Of a stretch of 64,000 nucleotides of DNA, positions 43,003 to 52,900 are shown in pieces. Numbering within the stretch: position 1 is the first letter of the stretch; every line of letters begins with the position of its first letter. The notes beneath the pieces are model-generated. The model was not told where the DNA came from. It saw nothing but the letters and a program-made list of their open reading frames with translations, and did no database searches. The position numbers were made by a program, and so were the translations under genes. Source of the DNA: Planctomycetota bacterium (GTDB lineage: Bacteria; Planctomycetota; Phycisphaerae; Phycisphaerales; UBA1924); NCBI GenBank assembly GCA_018968885.1, contig JAGWZK010000010.1, positions 1 to 64,000 on the forward strand. The letters are read 5' to 3'.

Positions 43003-45884
43003 TTGGGTGCTCCTTCCTGGATCGGCGCCAAGCGCAGCAGCCACAGCTCGCAGATCCCCCGCTCGGCAATACGCGCCTGCTCCATCGACGAATTCGCTCC
43101 GCTCCAAACCTGCGACACGCGGCTCACCACCTCTTTCACCCTGGCCTCGCGCGTGGGATCTTCGGTGACCATTGTGTACGCTGTCAATTCCAGACACGTC
43201 ATCTGATGAGCTAGAAAGACACGGATTTTTCCTGTGGAACTGGCCTTCTCGCGCTGCTGCCGCGCGGTCCAGCGTTGCGAAATCTCCGTAAGCGTTGCGT
43301 GCTCGCGCCCTGTCGCCGGCAGCGTCTCAGCAACTTTCATCATCCGCGTCGCCAGACGGTGAGCCGCCTCCTCGGGGTTCTGCACTGTGCCAGTGGCGAC
43401 CACTCCGCTGCGGACTTGGTACGCCTCGCCCATCTGCTCGGCCAAGGTGTCCACCACGCCAAACTCGCCCCCCGCCGCGATGGCCGTCAGCAGACGCTCG
43501 ACCAAGGCCCGGCGCGCGTACTCGCGCCAGCGCGGGTCATCGGTCGAGGGCATGGTCTGAATCGTGACAAAGTCCAAAAGTTCGTTGGTCTCGCGCGTGC
43601 GCGGCAGCGTGCCCACCAGGTCCAGCAGCGTCGCCAGCATCGGAGCCTGACCACTGAGAAACCTCACCCGGTCGCGTGCTCCCGCGCGCAGCGGCACACT
43701 CTGCCCACGAATCATCTCATTGACGATCACAAAACAGTCGCGTGGCCCAACCACCTCGGCACCACTCCCCACCGCGTTGAGCATCTCGCGTTTCTCATTC
43801 ACCGATGCGACCAAGTACTTGGCACCCCATTCACCGTCCGGCGGTCCGGGATCGAGAATCGAATTGGGCTTCACGGCCTCCAGCGCCTTTTGCACCATCG
43901 CCGCGGGCTCGATGCGTCGATCCAGCGCGAAGGAAGCTCTCTCGGGCTCTCCGGTCCACATCAGCCATGCTGCCTCGTTGATCCGCGCTGCGGCGACCGC
44001 TCCCGCGAGGGCCATCGCTGGACTTTGCGGCACACTGGCATCCGCCAAGAACTCCTTGGTCCAGGCCACCCAATCACCTTTGAGTGCATCCGCATCCTGC
44101 GAATCCACCATGCCCCAGGCCTTAGCGTATCGATCGCGCAGATCAGCCCGAAGATTCTCATGCGCTGCGGCGGGCACGACCAATGAGGTGTCGACGCCGC
44201 CAGATTCTGCCGGCTCCTGTGCCAAGCGCGCTGTGAGTGCGAACAAGCGCCCGGCGGTGATCTCTGGCGAAATCAGCCAGCGCAGCAGCCACTGGCGCGG
44301 AGGACCGGCAGTGGAGAAATCCAAGCGCGATGTGATGGCCTGGATGGATTCAAAGGCCTGCTTGTCGGCACTGGGATCGGGCCCGGTGCGAAGAAAATCC
44401 TCAAAGGGCACCAGCAGCACGAGCGACCGTCGCGACACATCGCCAGAGCCGCTCATATCCGCCGTCGCAAGCGCGGCATCGGCCCACTTGCCCCACGCGG
44501 CGCCCAGATCGGTGGTCGACGAAGTCGAGCCCCTCACCGCCGAGAGGTTGCTGGCCACCGCCTGCAAGCCGGATCGTGCGCCTGCTTCAAAGGTGGCATC
44601 GGAGGGAGTCGCCGAAACCCGCGTCAACTCGATGTTCACTGCGCTGCGCACTGCGGTGGGAAGATCACGCTCGCGCGACAGCCGCGCCAGCGCTCCAGAG
44701 GCAAAGACCGAAGGCCAGACACGTGGAGCGACTTCACGCGCGTCCACCGGTTGTCTCCACACTGTGGGGGCCATGATGGCATCGATGGCACCGCGACCCC
44801 AATCGGCATCGCGCGACAATGCGTACACCGCATCTACCACGCCATCGGTGAATGCGGCGATCTGATCCGGCTGCCACGTGGCCCAAGCACTTCCCGCCTG
44901 CTCAACCGCCAGCGCCAGTTGCCTCGAAGCCGCCGCGGGGTCAGTTGCGCCCACACTGCGAATCTCACGGACCTGGGTGAGGAGAGCGGTGGCATCGGTC
45001 ACACCGGACTTTGCGACGGTTGCTACGGCTCCATCTGTCGTTGCTGGCTTGGGCAGTCGTTCGCCATCTGCCGCAAAGAGGGTCCCCGGCAGGGGGGCAC
45101 GGTCCTGCTCGCGGACTGCGGGTGCTGGCACCTGTTGCTGCTTGGCCACCGGATTTGCAGGAACCTTGGTGCTTTCGCAGCGTGTGGCAGCAAAGCCGAT
45201 GATTGAGACGAGCACGATGGTGCCGCAGCCGATTCCGGCAATACGCACGCCGGTCTGCATCTTGCGATACGCCGGGTCCACCTGCTCACTGAGCACTGGT
45301 TTGGCCGTGGCTTCGGCTGCTGCCACGCTTTCGGCAAGTTCGCTGCGACGCGTCGGCGCTGGCGCAGCGACGGGACTTCCTGCACTCGATGCGACCTGCG
45401 CGAGTTGCTGAATCGATGCCCCAGTGTCGCGTGACATCGAGGCCAGCGCCAGCATGGAATCGCGATTCCACCCACCGTGCATCGCCATGACGCGGCGGGC
45501 CTCATCGTTGATCGGGTTTGGTTGTGCATCCCCCGCGGGCGAAAGTTGTGGCACAACCTCCACCGGCGCGTGCTCTGGATGCCAGTAGCGCAGTTGGGCT
45601 AGGCGAGTCTTTGGGTTCAACAACTGTGCCGCCGCGGCGTGGACAGCAAGACGAACCTGATCTGCCTCAGGAGTTCTGGCCTGGGGATGCCCATTGACGC
45701 GCATCAGGCGAGCTTCGAGCAAGGGTGGCACCAGACGATCGGCCTGCTCGTGTGCTGCGGGATCCAGCCCCATGAGCACGAAGGGGCCTTGCTCTTCGAC
45801 GTCCGGGCCCAGAAACCGCGCGATCGCGCTGATTGGTCGCGGCGCTGATGCCGGATCGGTGTTGTGTGGCTCGCTGGGTGGCAC
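42999..45884 (-). CDS. Large membrane-anchored protein with an N-terminal J-like domain, unknown function
   Basis: 961 residues, GTG start. Residues ~35-100 (FVLMGLDPAAHEQADRLV ... LLNPKTRLAQLRYW) have the helix pattern of a J-like domain found in planctomycete proteins, but no HPD motif. One membrane helix follows at about 212-234 (VRIAGIGCGTIVLVSIIGFAA), so the N-terminus is cytoplasmic and the ~720-residue remainder is periplasmic. That part is Ala-rich, helical and without motifs that I can name. It starts 15 bp after the 950-residue gene and overlaps the next by 4 bp. Confidence 0.65.
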   Translation of the reverse strand: MPPSEPHNTDPASAPRPISAIARFLGPDVEEQGPFVLMGLDPAAHEQADRLVPPLLEARLMRVNGHPQARTPEADQVRLAVHAAAAQLLNPKTRLAQLRYWHPEHAPVEVVPQLSPAGDAQPNPINDEARRVMAMHGGWNRDSMLALASMSRDTGASIQQLAQVASSAGSPVAAPAPTRRSELAESVAAAEATAKPVLSEQVDPAYRKMQTGVRIAGIGCGTIVLVSIIGFAATRCESTKVPANPVAKQQQVPAPAVREQDRAPLPGTLFAADGERLPKPATTDGAVATVAKSGVTDATALLTQVREIRSVGATDPAAASRQLALAVEQAGSAWATWQPDQIAAFTDGVVDAVYALSRDADWGRGAIDAIMAPTVWRQPVDAREVAPRVWPSVFASGALARLSRERDLPTAVRSAVNIELTRVSATPSDATFEAGARSGLQAVASNLSAVRGSTSSTTDLGAAWGKWADAALATADMSGSGDVSRRSLVLLVPFEDFLRTGPDPSADKQAFESIQAITSRLDFSTAGPPRQWLLRWLISPEITAGRLFALTARLAQEPAESGGVDTSLVVPAAAHENLRADLRDRYAKAWGMVDSQDADALKGDWVAWTKEFLADASVPQSPAMALAGAVAAARINEAAWLMWTGEPERASFALDRRIEPAAMVQKALEAVKPNSILDPGPPDGEWGAKYLVASVNEKREMLNAVGSGAEVVGPRDCFVIVNEMIRGQSVPLRAGARDRVRFLSGQAPMLATLLDLVGTLPRTRETNELLDFVTIQTMPSTDDPRWREYARRALVERLLTAIAAGGEFGVVDTLAEQMGEAYQVRSGVVATGTVQNPEEAAHRLATRMMKVAETLPATGREHATLTEISQRWTARQQREKASSTGKIRVFLAHQMTCLELTAYTMVTEDPTREARVKEVVSRVSQVWSGANSSMEQARIAERGICELWLLRLAPIQEGAPK

Positions 45885-45899
45885 GGTGATCGTCTGTTC

Positions 45900-48752
45900 C
45901 TACTTGGGTGAGTTTGAATTCGGGGCTGAAGTGGGTTGGGGGGTGGGATTCGAGTTCGGATTTGAGTTTGGTTTTGCGTTTCCGGGTGGTGCGGGCAAAG
46001 GACCAAGTTCGCGGTCGATTCCGGCCAGCACCGCATCATGCGGAGGCGGCCCGTAGTTGGGATAGAGCGCCTTGTGCTGCACCATCACCTCGCGGGCCCG
46101 CGCGGCATCGATGCGCGACAAAAGGCGAAGCGTCTCCACGCGAGCGACGAACCAGCCATCAGTGCCGGGAGTCTGCAGGAGCAGGGCCTGACGCCACGCT
46201 TCCAGCGCATCGGCGTGCCGCGCGACGGATTCAGCCAGTCGCCCAAATCGCATCAATGTACCGAGGGAGTGCTTCTTGGCTGCGATCAATTTTTCATCAC
46301 CGTTGATGGCGGCATCTCGAGCGACCACATCCTGACTCTGCCTCCACAATTCACCGTTGGCCTCGCCAGCATCGTCAAAGACCTGGGCCATGCCACTTTC
46401 GGCAAACGGGTTCACTTTGTCTGCACGGGCCATGATGCGCGTGGTGAAGAGGAGCAGGTCGCGTGCTGCTGCCGCACGCGCCTCATCAGTCGCCTTGATG
46501 ATGTCGCCGAGTTGCAGAGCGTCGGGGGATGGGGCGGTTACCGGCTTCATGGCCTCGGCAAACTTGGCCTTGGCCCAGCGGTACATTGAGCGATCTGCTG
46601 CGATTGAGAAAGGCGATTCGAACGATCGAAGCGAATCGTGCATCGCGAGAGCGGCGGCCCAATCCTGTCGCGCGAGTGCCATCTGCAGGCGGCGGTAGTA
46701 CACCTCATCACGGAGCTTGCTGACATCGACGATCTTGGCTTGAGACAGTTGGTCGAGCAGATCCAGCACACGCCCGGCGCGATCCACATCCGGGGCCGAG
46801 AGCGACAACGACACATCGGCAATCTGGCGAACCCGCAGCACCAGGCGCTCGGCGGATTCCGCACCCTCGGTCTTGCCCGCTTCCATCACGCTGCGTTGTT
46901 CGGGCTCGAGCGATTCCTCGGCAAGGGTCAGAAACCGCTGTGCCGCGGCATCACGTTCGGCTCCGGCTTTGGACTTACGGAACATCTGGTAGAGAAGCCG
47001 CACGGCCTCGCGCTGGGCTGCGTCACGCAAAGGTGATTCCACGGGAATCGCCAGCAAAGTTGCCAGGGCATCTTCATCGGGGACACCAGCCGAAGCGCGG
47101 CGCAAGAGTAATTTGGCCGCCTGCTCGGTCTTTGGATAGCGAGCCAGGAAGAGGAGTGCAACGCGATCGCGCGGAGCGACCTGAGAGAGTTTGCCCGCCT
47201 CGACAGCGCGATCCAGCGCGACCACGGCAAACCAGAGCGCCTCACGCTTGACATCTGCCTGGGCCAAAGTTTCGGCAGCGACCTCAAAGTCTGCTGCGGC
47301 ATCGGCAAACTCGGCGGCGTAATAGCGGGCCAGACCGAGTTTCATCCGCGCCTGGGCCACATCGGGGGCAAACTTGGATTGATCAGTAAGGACGGCGGCA
47401 TCCTGCAGATTCGCGGCAGCACGGCGATACAACTCGATCGACTGCACGTCCGTCGCCGGCTCTTCGGTCTTCCCGGGGGCCACTTCGGCGTGGTGCTTGC
47501 GGGCTCGATCAAAGGCCACCAGGCCGCGCGCGTAGCGCGTCACAAAGCCATCATCGCCCAGTGGCTCGACGCCGAAGCGCGTCGTGAGATCGACGACGTG
47601 CCCGATCTCACCCACTGCGATCAGGTCTGCAATCGCCAGTTGCGAGAGTGCCTTGCGGGCTTCGCGCGATCGCTCCGAGAGCCCTTCTTCGGATGCTTCC
47701 AACGCCAGCACCGCGAGCAGGCGTGCTTGGGGCACGGTCAACCGTTTCACTGTTCCCGGGGGAGCGGTGCGTTGGTACTGATAGACGTAGACCTCAATAT
47801 CCGGCCAACGACGCGCCGCAGCAAAGACGGCGATGCGCCGATCCAAAAGCTGAGCGGAAATGGACTTGGGCACATCTTCAATGGAACTCAAGAGATCCAG
47901 CCAGCGCGCGGCCTCGACGTCGTTCCCTTTCACCGAATTGGCCATGGCACAGCCGATGACGGCGCGGCACACGTGCTCATACTTGAGCATGGATTTCTGC
48001 ATGCGTTCCACGGTCGGCGCTTTGCCTGCGGACGCGCCCAAGAGATGACCAAAGTCGACGATCGCCTCATTGGCCGCGCTGCTGTTGCCGGTGAGGAGGC
48101 CAAGGTAATAGCGCGTCCACCCGGCGTAATAGCGAGCCAATGAGCGAATGCGGCGCGACTCTTCGGCTTCGCGGCGATTGCGCTCGGCATCCTCGCCGCG
48201 GGTGTTCTGCTGTTTGCGTTCGGCAGTCTCCACGCGAGCGGATGCGCGCATGGCAATCTGTTCAAATGCTGGCCCGGCAGCACGCAAGATGCGCTCGGCC
48301 TCGGCCTTTTCACCGTCGCTGGCCAGGCGCAGGCGGTACTTCTCAGAAAATTCCTCGGCCTTCAGATAGGTCGCCTTGGCCAGATCCAGCTTCAAGTCCC
48401 ACGCCTCAGCATCGGGGACGGTGCGAATCAACTCGCGTGCGGCATCTTCGAGGGCCAGACGTTCCCGGGAGGTTTTGGCTTTGGCAAGCAAGCGAACATA
48501 CAGCCGGCCCAGACGCTCTGCGGCCTGAGTGCGCTGCGGCCCGGTGGTATCGGACATGGACTGCCGCAGGTGTGCAGCGAGGACCGATTCCAACCCGTGA
48601 TCCATCAGAAACTGTTCGTGCGAAGTCAACGGCGCTTCACCGGTTGCTGCGGTGGGATCGGGTGGATCCTGATTGGGCTGTCGGGCCGCAGCACTATGGA
48701 CGGCACCAGCTGCAAACAGCGTGGCCAGCATCATCAACCGAGTGCGCATCAT
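45900..48752 (-). CDS. Secreted helical-repeat (TPR-like) protein, unknown function
   Basis: 950 residues. A signal peptide (LMMLATLFAAGAVHSAAARQ) is followed by almost continuous amphipathic helix pairs. They carry TPR-like A/L/Y spacing, for example AARYYAGWTRYYLGLL, AQARMKLGLARYYAAEFADAAADFEVAAE and HADALEAWRQALLLQT. TPR arrays bind other proteins, so it is probably a periplasmic scaffold. The C-terminus is Asn/Pro-rich. The ATG overlaps the previous stop (ATGA). Confidence 0.65.
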   Translation of the reverse strand: MMRTRLMMLATLFAAGAVHSAAARQPNQDPPDPTAATGEAPLTSHEQFLMDHGLESVLAAHLRQSMSDTTGPQRTQAAERLGRLYVRLLAKAKTSRERLALEDAARELIRTVPDAEAWDLKLDLAKATYLKAEEFSEKYRLRLASDGEKAEAERILRAAGPAFEQIAMRASARVETAERKQQNTRGEDAERNRREAEESRRIRSLARYYAGWTRYYLGLLTGNSSAANEAIVDFGHLLGASAGKAPTVERMQKSMLKYEHVCRAVIGCAMANSVKGNDVEAARWLDLLSSIEDVPKSISAQLLDRRIAVFAAARRWPDIEVYVYQYQRTAPPGTVKRLTVPQARLLAVLALEASEEGLSERSREARKALSQLAIADLIAVGEIGHVVDLTTRFGVEPLGDDGFVTRYARGLVAFDRARKHHAEVAPGKTEEPATDVQSIELYRRAAANLQDAAVLTDQSKFAPDVAQARMKLGLARYYAAEFADAAADFEVAAETLAQADVKREALWFAVVALDRAVEAGKLSQVAPRDRVALLFLARYPKTEQAAKLLLRRASAGVPDEDALATLLAIPVESPLRDAAQREAVRLLYQMFRKSKAGAERDAAAQRFLTLAEESLEPEQRSVMEAGKTEGAESAERLVLRVRQIADVSLSLSAPDVDRAGRVLDLLDQLSQAKIVDVSKLRDEVYYRRLQMALARQDWAAALAMHDSLRSFESPFSIAADRSMYRWAKAKFAEAMKPVTAPSPDALQLGDIIKATDEARAAAARDLLLFTTRIMARADKVNPFAESGMAQVFDDAGEANGELWRQSQDVVARDAAINGDEKLIAAKKHSLGTLMRFGRLAESVARHADALEAWRQALLLQTPGTDGWFVARVETLRLLSRIDAARAREVMVQHKALYPNYGPPPHDAVLAGIDRELGPLPAPPGNAKPNSNPNSNPTPQPTSAPNSNSPK

Positions 48753-49975
48753 GGCGCACCTCCGGTCGCGGGATTGGCTGGCGAGTTCGTCGCCCCGGAT
48801 GCCGGATTTGCCGCCGATGGCGTGCCAGGTTGTGTGGCCATTGGCACAGACACCTTGCGCAGTGGCGGCCACGTCAGGACCGGGCTGGAACTGAAGCGTT
48901 GAAACAAAGTCGCCTTGAGTGACGCGGCACCGGCAACTTCGCCCAGGTCGTGCAGCACGATGATCGCTTCGGCCAGACACACGGCGGCAAGGCCGCCTGA
49001 GCCGGTGTCGCTGCTGCCACCCACCTGCAAGAGCGCATCGATCCCCAGCAGTTTCTGATCGCGTTCACTTTCGCGCACCAGTGAACGCCCGATCCCGGCC
49101 AGCAGCCAACTACGCCGCCAGGAGACGGTTTCGGCACTGAGCCGCGCGATCAGTGCCATTCGCGCTTTGGCTCGACCCGCACCATCCGCGATGCGCGCGG
49201 TCACGATGTCGTTCACCAGCATGACCGCCGCACTGTCTGCGGATGCTGGTGCAAGGAGTTGACCATCAGCGTGCTGCCCCGCCTCAAACGCCGCGGCATG
49301 CACATACAACCATGCCAGGCGAGCACTGTCGCCCCGCGCTTCGGCGGCGGTTGCTCGCTGAGCAAAGGCGCGAACCGCCGGAGTATCCAACCAGAAAGGG
49401 TGCAACTCTGGAATCAGGCCCGAGTCATCGAATCGCAACGAATTCATTCGTGGCTCAATGGGCCCGGCATCGGCAAAGAAATTGGTCCGATCACTGCTGG
49501 CATCCAACCACCCCAGCCAAGAGTCCACTGCCGCCGTACGTGCGCCTCGCTTCAGGCGGCACGCTGTCTGTGCCGCCAGCGTCAGCGTAAGGGAAGGCCC
49601 GTGGGCATCCTTCAATTCAATCGCGAGCTCGTCGGCCATCGGCTCAGCCAGCACGAAATCCTCGCGTTCGATGCGCAGGCGCAAACGCCACAATCTTTCG
49701 GCCATGTCTGCGAAGGCCTTGGACTCGGTGGAGTTGGTTCCCGTGATGGACTTGACACGATCCCACCCCAGGAGCGCTGGACGCGAAGACCCCGATTGCA
49801 CCAGCACGCCCGCCTTGGAGACATTCTTCACGGTGATAGCGGAACTGGTGAAGACAACGTTGGGACGGGGCTCCACTTCACCGGCGTTTACGCGCGGCAC
49901 TAGCACTCCGGCAGCGCACAGCAGCACGCTCACGCGAAGTGCCATCGCACAATGCATCCGTGCGAAGCGCATCAC
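48749..49975 (-). CDS. Secreted protein of the vWA cluster, unknown function
   Basis: 408 residues. A signal peptide (ALRVSVLLCAAGVLVPRVNA) is followed by a short beta region with VVFTSSAITVKN and ALLGWDRVKSI. A mostly helical part comes after it, and a Pro/Ala/Ser-rich tail (about 35 residues) ends the protein. It starts with overlapping GTG/ATG at the stop of the vWA gene (4-bp overlap) and ends with a 4-bp overlap into the TPR-like gene. No known domain is seen. Confidence 0.6.
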   Translation of the reverse strand: MMRFARMHCAMALRVSVLLCAAGVLVPRVNAGEVEPRPNVVFTSSAITVKNVSKAGVLVQSGSSRPALLGWDRVKSITGTNSTESKAFADMAERLWRLRLRIEREDFVLAEPMADELAIELKDAHGPSLTLTLAAQTACRLKRGARTAAVDSWLGWLDASSDRTNFFADAGPIEPRMNSLRFDDSGLIPELHPFWLDTPAVRAFAQRATAAEARGDSARLAWLYVHAAAFEAGQHADGQLLAPASADSAAVMLVNDIVTARIADGAGRAKARMALIARLSAETVSWRRSWLLAGIGRSLVRESERDQKLLGIDALLQVGGSSDTGSGGLAAVCLAEAIIVLHDLGEVAGAASLKATLFQRFSSSPVLTWPPLRKVSVPMATQPGTPSAANPASGATNSPANPATGGAP

Positions 49976-50994
49976 GGATTACCGCCCCCGCCCGGCGCGG
50001 TCGCGCTACCGACATACTTGAATGTGCCGCCGGATTCCTTGGCAATCTGCTGCATCAGGGCCTGAGATTCCTGCGTCTCCAGACAGATGGTGTTGATGGG
50101 AATGCGATACTCGCTGTTCATGAGGCGCACTTCTTCCGCCACCGACGGCTCAAACTCGCCATCTGTGAGAAAGAAGATCGCCTCGGGCTTTGGTCGCAAG
50201 GCAAAGACGATGTCGAACGCTGGCTTGGGATTGGTGTTCCCGCCCGATTGAAGTTGCGTGACATTCTGCCGCGCCCAACGTTTACCCGGCTCATCGCTGT
50301 GCACCCACTCGCGGCGGCCCATCAGCGCATCAGCGCCCGTTGCAAAGTGGACGATGATGTATTGACCACCCTCACCCAAAGCCACCACGCTTTTGATGAG
50401 CTCGGCCTTGAGAGCTGGGAACTTACTCCCCACGCTCATCGACCCTGACACATCGACGATGAAGGCGAACCTTGACCCCTTGGCCTCAAGTCCGAAAAAG
50501 CTGGTGCCGCCACCACCCGAACCACCCATGCCAAGACCGCCAGCGCCGCCAGCGATATCGCCACCACCGGAAATCGGCCCGACGCCACCCAATTCGGTCG
50601 CCGCGCCGCCACCATCGGAACTGACACTGGGACTGAGAGTGGCCAACTCCGGACTCGGGCCCGACAGATCCTCGGGCGCACTCGTCCCAACCTCGCCCAT
50701 GGCGGCGTCCTGGGTTGGGATATCCGTCTCGTTGATGATCGCCATGCCCACTTCGGATGGACCAAAGCCCCCACCACTGCCGCCACCGACGACGATGAAC
50801 TTGGAAATGGCTAGAAAACTGAGGTGGGCGACGATGGACAGGACGACGGCGCCGACGGAGACTCGCCAGAACCACTTAGCCAGAACCTGGCTGAGGGTCG
50901 GCGGCGTATCGGGATACACCTCTGGTGGATACTCGACTTCGCCCGTGGGCGAGGAAGGGCTGGGTGAGAATTTGGGCCCGGTTGGGTTGGCCAT
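49972..50994 (-). CDS. Membrane-anchored von Willebrand factor A-domain protein
   Basis: 340 residues. A cytoplasmic Pro-rich tail of about 40 residues is followed by one membrane helix (44-68) and a Gly/Ser-rich linker. The vWA domain comes at about 172-325: AFIVDVSGSMS carries the MIDAS D-x-S-x-S, and further motifs are VHFATGADAL, SGGNTNP (T ligand) and FLTDGEF. vWA domains bind protein partners through a metal ion. It is the first gene of the cluster that runs to 41.5 kb and probably its surface-sensing or assembly member. Confidence 0.85.
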   Translation of the reverse strand: MANPTGPKFSPSPSSPTGEVEYPPEVYPDTPPTLSQVLAKWFWRVSVGAVVLSIVAHLSFLAISKFIVVGGGSGGGFGPSEVGMAIINETDIPTQDAAMGEVGTSAPEDLSGPSPELATLSPSVSSDGGGAATELGGVGPISGGGDIAGGAGGLGMGGSGGGGTSFFGLEAKGSRFAFIVDVSGSMSVGSKFPALKAELIKSVVALGEGGQYIIVHFATGADALMGRREWVHSDEPGKRWARQNVTQLQSGGNTNPKPAFDIVFALRPKPEAIFFLTDGEFEPSVAEEVRLMNSEYRIPINTICLETQESQALMQQIAKESGGTFKYVGSATAPGGGGNP

Positions 50995-51337
50995 AAATGG
51001 GACAATCGGCTGCGCGCGTCGAATCAGTCGAGTGAAATGTTAGGGGGTCCGACACTTGGCATTCGACCAGTTGGCGGGCTCCTCTCGACCAGACTTGTAC
51101 GGGTGAGAAGGGGCTGGGTTGCGAGATGGTTTTCAAGCCGATGCGGTCGCCCAGGGGCGAGGAGCGCTCTGCCGAAATTCGTCTGGACTACGTCCGACGA
51201 CGGACTTCAGATTGAAGCGAATGGCTCCGCTCGGTGTCCAAGTCACCTCACCGTGTATCACGCGAACCTCTGATGCACAATCGTTCGGCGATGTGTCCGA
51301 ATCATCCGATGCCTTCGTCTGGCACTCGTCAATGACT
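50995..51337. other. Intergenic region between the vWA gene start and the HAF gene end
   Basis: Both neighbours are on the minus strand. No gene or strong terminator could be supported. A minus-strand open frame runs through most of it, but it overlaps the HAF gene in another frame and its C-terminal part has no recognised similarity. Promoter elements for the vWA cluster must lie near 51000-51060; I could not place them. Confidence 0.4.
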
Positions 51338-52504
51338 TCAGCAGCCGATACTGAACGCGCTGACAAAATCAAGGTAATCAAAGAAATCAACAACTCCATC
51401 AGTATTAAAGTCAGCCGCCGGAGTGCCGCCGGCAAAGATGTCCACAAAATCGAGATAATCAAAGAAATCAACAGTGCCATCGGCGTTGAAATCCGCCGGA
51501 CAGACATTCACCATCGGTGTCAGACGAATCGCGCCTATCGGACCTGAAGATCCTTGGCGAGCGGCGGCAATGATCTGCCTTGCGTTATTGATTCCGTTTG
51601 CGCCACCGGGCTGCACGTTCCACACGCCTTGAGAGGCGTCGATCAGGCTGCCGAGCATGAAGTAGCCCTCACCGACAAACTGCACACCAGTTGCGGCCGA
51701 GGCGTAATAGGTGACCGCATCGCCACGATCATTGATCGATGTCGCACTGGTCGTGGTGCCACACCCACCGAGAAACTCCCAACCCGCCGATTGGCGGTAG
51801 CGGATAGGAAATGTGCTGCAGCCGGAGAACCCGGCGATGTAGCCACAAAAATCGTTGTTGTTGTTCAGGTCTGCACTTTGGAAGCCCTGCCAGTTTCCCG
51901 GCGGCAAAGGGATCTCAGTTGTGACGCCGATATCCAGATCCAGAAGTCTGGTACTCGACATCACGACACGCTGATCGTTGACTTCTCCACCGAGGAATCC
52001 GGATGGCAAAGGAACAAGTCCATTTGCGGTGAATCGCACACCCGTCGAGAGATTCCAACCAAAGAAGCCAGACCCGCCGACGATGTCGCCCACGTTGTTG
52101 ATTGCGTACGCAGCGCTGTAGGGATTTCCCGGCAATGTGCCCAGGACCTCAACTTCATAACCGCCTGCGGTCGGCCTCCAGATTGCGGCGATCGGCTGTG
52201 TGATGACGTATTGATTCGGACAGACGGAACCGACGATCACACCGGCGTTGTTGATGTCGTGGGCCCGCGATGTCTGCATGCCAGGCGGCAGCGGCAGATA
52301 TTCAAACGGCTGGCCATCGTGCGAGACGCCCGCCAACAAGGAAGTGCCATCCGGAGAGATCTGGCCGCACGCATCGCCGCGTTCGTTCATCGCGGTGGCC
52401 GTCCAACCAGCCCCGAGATATTCAACCCGATACGTTGGAACATCAGCAAACGCGGAAGCCGCAGGAACGAACATCGCGACTGCCAACCACATCGAAGTTC
52501 TCAT
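51338..52504 (-). CDS. Secreted HAF-repeat protein with dockerin-like tail
   Basis: 388 residues. A signal peptide (RTSMWLAVAMFVPAASAFADV) is followed by HAF-like repeats with the pattern AxxINxxGxIVG (AHDINNAGVIVGSV, AYAINNVGDIVGGS, DLNNNNDFCGY). The C-terminus has two calcium-binding loops, PADFNADGTVDFFDYLDFVDIF and AADFNTDGVVDFFDYLDFVSAF, typical of planctomycete dockerin-like modules, and ends in GC. AAAGGA upstream fixes the ATG at 52504. It should be extracellular; HAF-type beta repeats have no assigned enzyme activity. It may interact with a cohesin-like partner, which is not seen here. Confidence 0.8.
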   Translation of the reverse strand: MRTSMWLAVAMFVPAASAFADVPTYRVEYLGAGWTATAMNERGDACGQISPDGTSLLAGVSHDGQPFEYLPLPPGMQTSRAHDINNAGVIVGSVCPNQYVITQPIAAIWRPTAGGYEVEVLGTLPGNPYSAAYAINNVGDIVGGSGFFGWNLSTGVRFTANGLVPLPSGFLGGEVNDQRVVMSSTRLLDLDIGVTTEIPLPPGNWQGFQSADLNNNNDFCGYIAGFSGCSTFPIRYRQSAGWEFLGGCGTTTSATSINDRGDAVTYYASAATGVQFVGEGYFMLGSLIDASQGVWNVQPGGANGINNARQIIAAARQGSSGPIGAIRLTPMVNVCPADFNADGTVDFFDYLDFVDIFAGGTPAADFNTDGVVDFFDYLDFVSAFSIGC

Positions 52505-52900
52505 AGGTGTTCCTTTCGTCACCTTCACCCGGCGCAAACCGTTTGGGGAGGTCTGCTACTTGGACAATCTCGAGATTCGACCACCCGCGTCCCCATCAAA
52601 GCCAATCTCGAAATGTTTCTGGAAACAATAGGCCGGCTCTGCCAAGAATTCTGCTTCCGTGAATCAACCAAAGTCATTCCGGCCGATAAGGGCACGAACC
52701 CACGGCATCTCAACTCAGGACCGATCGACGGGTAACACGCTCGAATTGAACTGCTTGCGACTGCCGATGGCGTTTCGCACTGAACAAACCAAAACTGAAT
52801 GGCTCAACCGAGCGACGCCAAACTCGTGCAATTCAGATTCGGAGTCGAGCCTGCTCATTGAAAGGAACACGATGGCACCTTCGGCCAAAGCCGAAGGAAA
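52505..52900. other. Intergenic region upstream of the HAF gene
   Basis: About 400 bases with no supported gene; a plus-strand open frame across it is not convincing. It holds the promoter of the HAF gene and, near its right end, the pyrH hairpin. Confidence 0.45.
52878..52897 (-). terminator. Hairpin just after pyrH, possible terminator
   Basis: CCTTCGGC and GCCGAAGG pair with a four-base loop, directly after the pyrH stop. No T tract follows on the minus strand, so it could also be an mRNA-end stabiliser. Confidence 0.45.

Noticed and set aside
51133-51507. Minus-strand open frame overlapping the 3' end of the HAF gene
   Set aside because: Its N-terminal half is the HAF calcium-loop DNA read in another frame; the rest shows no recognisable family.
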